Source of the DNA: JAGVNX01 sp035290965
GTDB lineage: Archaea > Iainarchaeota > Iainarchaeia > Iainarchaeales > GCA-2688035
Length of the DNA stretch: 18,305 nucleotides
NCBI GenBank assembly: GCA_035290965.1
Contig: DATDTD010000054.1
Coordinates: 1-18,305 of the forward strand
Reading direction: 5' to 3'
In this document: in pieces, positions 14,696-18,305 of the stretch
How positions within the stretch are numbered: the stretch's first letter is position 1
Layout of the letters: every line of letters starts with the position of its first letter
The notes under the pieces: generated by a model
Seen by the model: the letters and a program-made list of their open reading frames with translations, nothing else
Told to the model about the DNA's origin: nothing
Databases searched by the model: none
Position numbers and translations under genes: made by a program

Positions 14696-15160
14696 TCACC
14701 CGGTTTTCATTATTATTACTTCGTCCGCAGTGTTTTTCAAGGCAGCGGCGCTTGCCTGTTCAGTCAGAACAACAATTGTTTCCTTTCCATAGCGCTTTGC
14801 CTTTATAACCGCAGGCAGGAAATCTGAATCCCTGCTTACAAAAACAATTGTCTGGATTTTTTTGTTGAAAATGCTTTCAGTGGCTTCAACTGCCATTGCC
14901 ACATCAATATCCCCGACTGTTAAAATCGATTCAAAGCCCTGGTTTACCACTGCTTCAATGAGCTTGTTGCTTGCAAACTGGTTCAAAAAAACCTTTGCAA
15001 TGCGCAGTTTTCCGTATGAGCGCAGGGTTTTTTTTATGTCGTTCAAATCTATTGCAATGTCTTTCCTCAGGATATTCGGTCCGTCAACGAAAACAGCAAT
15101 GTTTCTCTGCCTTCTTTTCGGCATTACCTTTACAAGCCTTTTCTTTACCTTGTCAAACAA
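14696..15160 (-). CDS. NYN-domain protein (archaeal DUF88/LabA-like nuclease fold)
   Basis: A 154-residue PIN-like NYN-domain protein, probably an RNase or RNA-binding protein. Acidic residues expected at the active site are present: FVDGPN (D26, N29), GDIDVAMAVEA (D84, D86) and SRDSDF (D111, D113), ordered as in LabA/DUF88 proteins and the archaeal family I know as TIGR00288. The TTG at 15160 gives the N-terminus MFDKVKKRL. It lies roughly 25-30 nt after the AT-rich ATATAATACATAATAA, so the mRNA may be leaderless. The next ATG (15124) would lose 12 residues. Its TGA overlaps the ribosome binding site of the DUF2226-like gene, showing tight coupling. Confidence 0.85.
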   Translation of the reverse strand: MFDKVKKRLVKVMPKRRQRNIAVFVDGPNILRKDIAIDLNDIKKTLRSYGKLRIAKVFLNQFASNKLIEAVVNQGFESILTVGDIDVAMAVEATESIFNKKIQTIVFVSRDSDFLPAVIKAKRYGKETIVVLTEQASAAALKNTADEVIIMKTG

Positions 15161-15306
15161 AAAAAACCCGCCGCAAAAAGGATTATTATGTATTATATGA
15201 ATGCAAAATTATTAAAACACAATTTATTGCTCTCAAATAAGGGCTGGCAAAACAAGCAAACTATTTTAAAACAAATTATTCAAGTTATTTAGGAAAGCGG
15301 AAATGC

Positions 15307-15312
15307 GGGGTG
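15307..15312 (+). promoter_or_regulatory. Ribosome binding site deciding the aIF5A start
   Basis: GGGGTG followed by six T places the TTG at 15319 at a standard distance. The alternative GTG at 15310 lies inside this site, which argues against its use. Confidence 0.5.
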
Positions 15313-15318
15313 TTTTTT

Positions 15319-15726
15319 TTGGCTGAGAACGAGGGAGAAAAAAAATTCGAATCAATCGGCGCGTTAAAGCCCGGCCATTATGTTTTGATTGACGGCAGCG
15401 TCTGCCAGATAAAGGGCATTGAAAAATCCAAGCCGGGAAAGCACGGCAGCGCAAAGGCTCGCATCACTGCCTTTGACATTTTCTCGGGACAGAAAAAAAA
15501 TCTGCTCAAGCCTACGGGTGCGGATGCCGAGGTTCCGATTATAATAAAGGGAAACGCGCAGGTAGTCGCTGTAATGGGCGACAATGTGCAGATAATGGAC
15601 TTGTCGAGTTATGAAATGCTTAATCTGAAAAAGCCTTCCGACATTCAGGGGCTTTCTTCGGGAGCAGAAGTCGAATACGTGCGCTACGGCTCCAATGTAA
15701 AAATCCTGCACAAAAAAGGGAACTGA
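15319..15726 (+). CDS. eif5a: Translation initiation factor aIF5A
   Basis: aIF5A promotes peptide-bond formation at difficult sequences and carries a hypusine or deoxyhypusine residue. The modification loop SKPGKHGSAKAR is present, and the target is K41. The N-terminal SH3-like part (about 8-70) and C-terminal OB-fold part (about 75-133, VVAVMGDNVQIMDLSSYE) fit the family, as does the length of 135 residues. The start is taken as TTG 15319 (MAENEGEKKF) because GGGGTG lies 6 nt upstream; a GTG at 15310 would add three residues. An ATG at 15303 is out of frame and would need one T less in the T8 run to join. Probably co-transcribed with the small gene 24 nt downstream. Confidence 0.95.
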   Translation: MAENEGEKKFESIGALKPGHYVLIDGSVCQIKGIEKSKPGKHGSAKARITAFDIFSGQKKNLLKPTGADAEVPIIIKGNAQVVAVMGDNVQIMDLSSYEMLNLKKPSDIQGLSSGAEVEYVRYGSNVKILHKKGN

Positions 15727-15750
15727 TTTTTTTTGCAAGCTTGTGGTTGA

Positions 15751-16029
15751 ATGCCTCTCCTTTTGAAAGATTTTTCCGCAAAGAAAAAAAAAGCTGCTTT
15801 TTTCGAGTTTGTTCCCAAAAAGCGCCATTCCCTTGATTTCGAGCAGATTCTTGACAGGCTGCGCAGGCATTATGTGCTAATAACAGTTGAAACAAACGAA
15901 ATCCTTGTTGTCCGCTTTTTAAAAGCAAAAATCACTCTTTTCAAAAGCGGAATATTGACTGTTGAAAAAATAAAAACAGCCGCGCGCGCAAAAAAAATCC
16001 TGCAGAAATTTTTGGAAAAAATAAACTGA
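15751..16029 (+). CDS. Small protein, possibly TBP-lobe-like
   Basis: A 92-residue basic protein downstream of aIF5A with a 24-nt gap, so probably in the same transcript. Its C-terminal half (residues 45-92: EILVVRFLKAKITLFKSG then ILTVEKIKTAARAKKILQKFLEKI) has the strand-strand-helix rhythm and the 'FxSGxxxxxxxxxxxxAxxxxxxxxxxL' spacing of a TATA-binding-protein lobe. The DNA-contacting phenylalanine pairs of TBP are not evident, so this may be only a general resemblance. The N-terminal 30 residues are Lys-rich. ATG 15751 is preceded by GTGGTTGA. I do not recognise it as a named family. Confidence 0.6.
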   Translation: MPLLLKDFSAKKKKAAFFEFVPKKRHSLDFEQILDRLRRHYVLITVETNEILVVRFLKAKITLFKSGILTVEKIKTAARAKKILQKFLEKIN

Positions 16030-16066
16030 TTCCCTGCTTTTCCCCTCGGAAAGACCTTGGAGAAAT

Positions 16067-16076
16067 CTTTAAATAC
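16067..16076 (+). promoter_or_regulatory. TATA box of the DUF4013-like gene
   Basis: CTTTAAATAC is centred about 55 nt before the ATG at 16126. Transcription about 25 nt downstream would leave a leader of roughly 28 nt, which carries the strong ribosome binding site at 16113-16120. Confidence 0.5.
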
Positions 16077-16112
16077 GACTTTTTTCCTATTATACACAAC
16101 AACAAAGCGTGC

Positions 16113-16120
16113 GGAGGTGA
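16113..16120 (+). promoter_or_regulatory. Strong ribosome binding site GGAGGTGA
   Basis: An eight-base match to the archaeal anti-Shine-Dalgarno sequence, 5 nt before the ATG at 16126. It fixes the start of the membrane protein and rules out the in-frame upstream ATG at 16057. It is the strongest such site in the window. Confidence 0.85.
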
Positions 16121-16125
16121 CAAAA

Positions 16126-16794
16126 ATGGATTTTGGAGCATCAATTAGCAAACCGTTCAAGAACATTGCCAACCTCATAATAGGAATAATCCTGTCAGTA
16201 ATCCCGATCATAAACATCCTGACAATTCCGGGTTATTTCTTGCGCATAGCAAACAGGACAATGAACAAGGACAATTCGCTTCCCGGCTTTGACAATTTCG
16301 GAGAGCTTGTGGTAAACAGCCTGAAGATGATTGTAGTCGGCATAGTATATGGAGTAATCGGCTTCATAGTTGCCTTTGTGCTAATGCTGATTCCTGTCGC
16401 AGGTCTTTACCTGGCAGTAATCTGGTGCATCATATGGATGTTTGTATCGATTTCTGCAATGATGCTGCTTGCAAAAGCAGGAAACCTGGGAGACGCATTC
16501 AAGTTCGGGGAAGTATTCGGCAAGGCAAAAAATGGCGGCTTCGTGGCTTCAGTAATAGTAGGGGCAATTGTTGCAGCAATAATTATGGTAGTTGTAATGC
16601 TGATATTGCTGTTGATTTTTGCAGCCTCAATGCTTGGAGTATTCTTAGCGGCAATGTCAAATCCAATGGCACTTTCAGCATTGCTGATGGGGCTTTTTGG
16701 AAGCATGCTGATAGGAATAGTAATACTGGGAATAGTGGCATACATTGTTTCGATTTTCTTCTATTCCTTTGTGGCAAGCGCTTACCCGCAGTAA
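16126..16794 (+). CDS. DUF4013-like multi-pass membrane protein
   Basis: A 222-residue hydrophobic protein with about five membrane segments: residues 17-37 (ANLIIGIILSVIPIINILTI), 68-92 (MIVVGIVYGVIGFIVAFVLM), 97-118, 145-175 (VIVGAIVAAIIMVVVMLILL) and 190-218. The N-terminal pattern SKPFKNIANLIIG...IPGYFLRIANRTM and PGFDNFGELVVNSLK resembles archaeal DUF4013 proteins, which typically read 'LPeWddwgdLfvdGlk'. The family is uncharacterised. The start is fixed by a perfect GGAGGTGA. The gene is preceded by its own TATA box and followed by a long T-rich tract, so it is likely monocistronic and well translated. Confidence 0.8.
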   Translation: MDFGASISKPFKNIANLIIGIILSVIPIINILTIPGYFLRIANRTMNKDNSLPGFDNFGELVVNSLKMIVVGIVYGVIGFIVAFVLMLIPVAGLYLAVIWCIIWMFVSISAMMLLAKAGNLGDAFKFGEVFGKAKNGGFVASVIVGAIVAAIIMVVVMLILLLIFAASMLGVFLAAMSNPMALSALLMGLFGSMLIGIVILGIVAYIVSIFFYSFVASAYPQ

Positions 16795-16800
16795 ACCGAA

Positions 16801-16826
16801 ATTTTTTTCCCTTTTCTTTTTTTTTT
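16801..16826 (+). terminator. T-rich terminator after the membrane protein gene
   Basis: A pyrimidine stretch with runs of 7, 4 and 10 T starts 7 nt after the stop codon, the usual form of archaeal terminators. Confidence 0.6.
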
Positions 16827-16930
16827 AAAAAATCACAGCAACTGCTTTTTTCCCTGAAAGCGTGAAAAATATGCTTTTCAATGCGGAATAACAAAAGATT
16901 AAAATTAACACCAAGCGTAATTCTTTTAAT

Positions 16931-17015
16931 GCAGGGATGGCAGAACCTGGCAAATGCGCACCGCTCGAGACGGTGTGTCCGAAAGGGCGTGAGGGTTCAA
17001 ATCCCTCTCCCTGCG
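16931..17015 (+). tRNA. tRNA-Ser(CGA)
   Basis: A class II tRNA with acceptor GCAGGGA/TCCCTGC, D stem GCA/TGC, anticodon stem CACCG/CGGTG with loop CTCGAGA (U33 then anticodon CGA, reading UCG), a long variable arm with GTCC-GAAA-GGGC, T arm GAGGG/TTCAAAT/CCCTC and discriminator G73, typical for serine. No CCA is encoded. The AT-rich box ATTAAAATTA at 16898-16907 lies about 28 nt upstream. GAG (Leu) was considered, but it would put C rather than U at position 33. Confidence 0.95.
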
Positions 17016-17024
17016 TTCTTACAA

Positions 17025-17032
17025 TTTTTTTT
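17025..17032 (+). terminator. Oligo-T terminator after tRNA-Ser
   Basis: A run of eight T begins 10 nt after the discriminator base of tRNA-Ser. It lies just before the stop codon of the convergent minus-strand gene. Confidence 0.55.
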
Positions 17033-17035
17033 GGC

Positions 17036-17818
17036 TTATTTCTTTCTTCTTGTATGGGGCGCTCTTGTTTGCCGTTTACGCAGTTGTGCAATCGCATTTG
17101 CGCGGTGCTCTTTTTTTTCCCGCAAATATTCTTCGCGTGCTATTTTTTGTTTTGCCAAAAAGAGCAAGTTGCCGGAAAATGCGCTCCTTGCGAGCGGATT
17201 TTGATAAATGGTTTTTCTGGGCTTTAGAGTTTCCTCTAATTGTGCAGCGTGTCCGGAAGCAGTTATTACCAATTGCGGTTTTTTTGATTCAATCTTTTTT
17301 TCAATTCCCGTGTGCCGCTTGACTGTAAGCATTTGGTAAATCCGTTTTGCTTTTTCGGGAGTAAATTCGCGGAGGCGTGTTGCAGCCGCTGTGAGCCGGC
17401 TTTTATTGCCTGTCGCGCCGTATTCCAGTGTTTCTACTTTCCTTCCTTTTGATCTTGCGTAATTAGCAAGTATCGGGTAAATATTATAGTTTTCGCGAAG
17501 GAACATTTCCCACCGAAGTTTAACCAATTCCCTTTTTGGATGATTGTGAATGTCAGTAATGCCGAAATTTTTCAGGAACTGCTCAAATATTACAGGTTCG
17601 GGGCTTTCAATAAGAACCAAATCGCCGGGTTTTGTTTCTGAATCAATGACTCTTTTTCCAAACTCGATTTTTTCCTGAACAAATTTCTGCACTGTCCGCA
17701 GCCCGGTTTCTCCGAATTGTTCATAATCCCGCTGGGCCGATTCAAAATCTGCCTGATTTATATGCGACAGTTCCAATAAGGTAAAATTCCTGTACGGTTG
17801 ACTGGGCTGTTCTGCCAT
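17036..17818 (-). CDS. Unrecognised protein with possible TraB/ChaN-like features
   Basis: A 260-residue soluble protein. The segments GDLVLIESPEP (about 65-75), FLKNFGITDIHNHPKRELVKLRWEMFLREN, ANYARSKGRKVETLEYG and PQLVITASGHAAQLEETLK have a strand-helix order recalling the TraB/ChaN/EreA superfamily (acidic residue after an early strand, later 'GxGH..gl.e.L'). The match is weak and no catalytic set is certain. The last 50 residues are strongly basic (REEYLREKKEHRANAIAQLR, ending HTRRKK), suggesting RNA or ribosome contact. The ATG at 17818 is preceded by GGCGGAGTT, a usable ribosome binding site. It is convergent with tRNA-Ser and divergent from the gene at 17958. Function unknown. Confidence 0.7.
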   Translation of the reverse strand: MAEQPSQPYRNFTLLELSHINQADFESAQRDYEQFGETGLRTVQKFVQEKIEFGKRVIDSETKPGDLVLIESPEPVIFEQFLKNFGITDIHNHPKRELVKLRWEMFLRENYNIYPILANYARSKGRKVETLEYGATGNKSRLTAAATRLREFTPEKAKRIYQMLTVKRHTGIEKKIESKKPQLVITASGHAAQLEETLKPRKTIYQNPLARSAFSGNLLFLAKQKIAREEYLREKKEHRANAIAQLRKRQTRAPHTRRKK

Positions 17819-17957
17819 AACTCCGCCTCAATAAAAACCAATAATTGCAATCTCCTAATTAAGCATATGTTCTGGAAGGCCTGCCATGTTGAAAAGGAGT
17901 TGAATTGAATTTTCTTTCGGATAGGCTTTTAATCCTGAAAAGCGAATATCTGTCCAT

Positions 17958-18224
17958 ATGGCAGGAAGGAGAAGGAAAGGCATTGGCAGGGTTCTCAGGC
18001 CGCGCACGCGCGCTGTTAAAGTGAAAATGCGCATGCCGGAAATTTTGCACAGGGAATGGCTTCTCCCGGGTTCAATGACAAAAATTTCAAGGGCAGTGCA
18101 CGATTTCGCCTATCGGCTTCCCGGGACAGACGCGCGGACTGATTTGAATCCGGAACGCAGCCGCGAGCAGATTATTTCGATTGCGCGCGCCGCAGTTGAT
18201 GCTCTTGGAAAATTTGGCAGGTAG
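17958..18224 (+). CDS. Small basic protein, function unknown
   Basis: An 88-residue protein with an Arg/Lys-rich N-terminus (MAGRRRKGIGRVLRPRTRAVKVKMRMPEIL) and a helical C-terminus (REQIISIARAAVDALGKFG). No family is recognised. ATG 17958 lies about 29 nt after CTTTTAAT, compatible with a leaderless start. Just past the TAG stop, another frame stays open to the end of the window (18224 onward, ELGLKDLKAHYAKRTADAII...). This could be the start of a next gene lacking a visible start codon, or the continuation of this one after a frameshift. Confidence 0.55.
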   Translation: MAGRRRKGIGRVLRPRTRAVKVKMRMPEILHREWLLPGSMTKISRAVHDFAYRLPGTDARTDLNPERSREQIISIARAAVDALGKFGR

Positions 18225-18305
18225 AACTCGGCCTGAAAGACCTTAAGGCGCATTATGCAAAGCGCACTGCTGATGCAATTATCCGTTCCCAAAAAATTGT
18301 CATAG

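Noticed and set aside
16931..17015. Reading the anticodon as GAG (tRNA-Leu)
   Set aside because: That would leave C rather than U at position 33; the loop and discriminator G fit serine.

Overview
This window is archaeal. It carries an archaeal/eukaryotic-type release factor aRF1, the diphthamide enzyme Dph2, aIF5A with its hypusination loop, ribosomal protein L10e (uL16), an Sm-like protein, an archaeal UMP kinase and a MinD-type ATPase. Several genes have TATA-like boxes about 25-30 nt before the start codon (leaderless style), others have GGTG-type ribosome binding sites, and neither tRNA gene encodes CCA. Many small proteins of unknown function and lineage-specific tails suggest a DPANN-type or other little-studied archaeon; that assignment is inference.

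Layout: 1-426 holds the N-terminal part of aRF1 (minus). 585-1260 (minus) is an overlapping DUF4258-like/DUF2283-like pair that looks like a toxin-antitoxin module. 1389-2336 (plus) is a UMP kinase with extra tails, convergent with Dph2 (2344-3333, minus). 3378-4274 (plus) is a protein with a degenerate Nudix-like motif, convergent with PEP synthase (4286-8107, minus). The PEP synthase gene is interrupted by a 414-residue LAGLIDADG intein placed directly before the catalytic histidine. 8165-8911 is L10e, 9088-9438 a small basic protein and 9497-10681 a large acidic coiled-coil protein (all minus).

10775-10894 (minus) is tRNA-Ala(GGC) with a 46-nt insertion near position 24/25. It overlaps the 3' end of a large gene (10885-12288) encoding a helix-turn-helix plus possible nuclease protein. 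12434-12652 is an LSm/SmAP protein. 12749-15160 (minus) is a tight cluster of NYN-domain protein, DUF2226-like protein, roadblock/longin-like protein and MinD-like ATPase. 15319-16029 (plus) is aIF5A and a small TBP-lobe-like protein, followed by a DUF4013-like membrane protein (16126-16794), tRNA-Ser(CGA) (16931-17015), an unrecognised gene (17036-17818, minus) and a small basic protein (17958-18224, plus).

Functionally the window mixes translation (aRF1, Dph2, aIF5A, L10e, two tRNAs), nucleotide and carbon metabolism (UMP kinase, PEP synthase), RNA-linked proteins (LSm, NYN) and a possible membrane-localised MinD/roadblock switch. The most unusual points are the intein, the interrupted tRNA beside a nuclease-like gene, the NYN-DUF2226-roadblock-MinD cluster and a repeated intergenic hairpin. 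No gene-free stretch reaches 300 nt; the longest gaps (427-584 and 8912-9087) hold promoter-like AT-rich sequence, a perfect palindrome and one copy of the hairpin.
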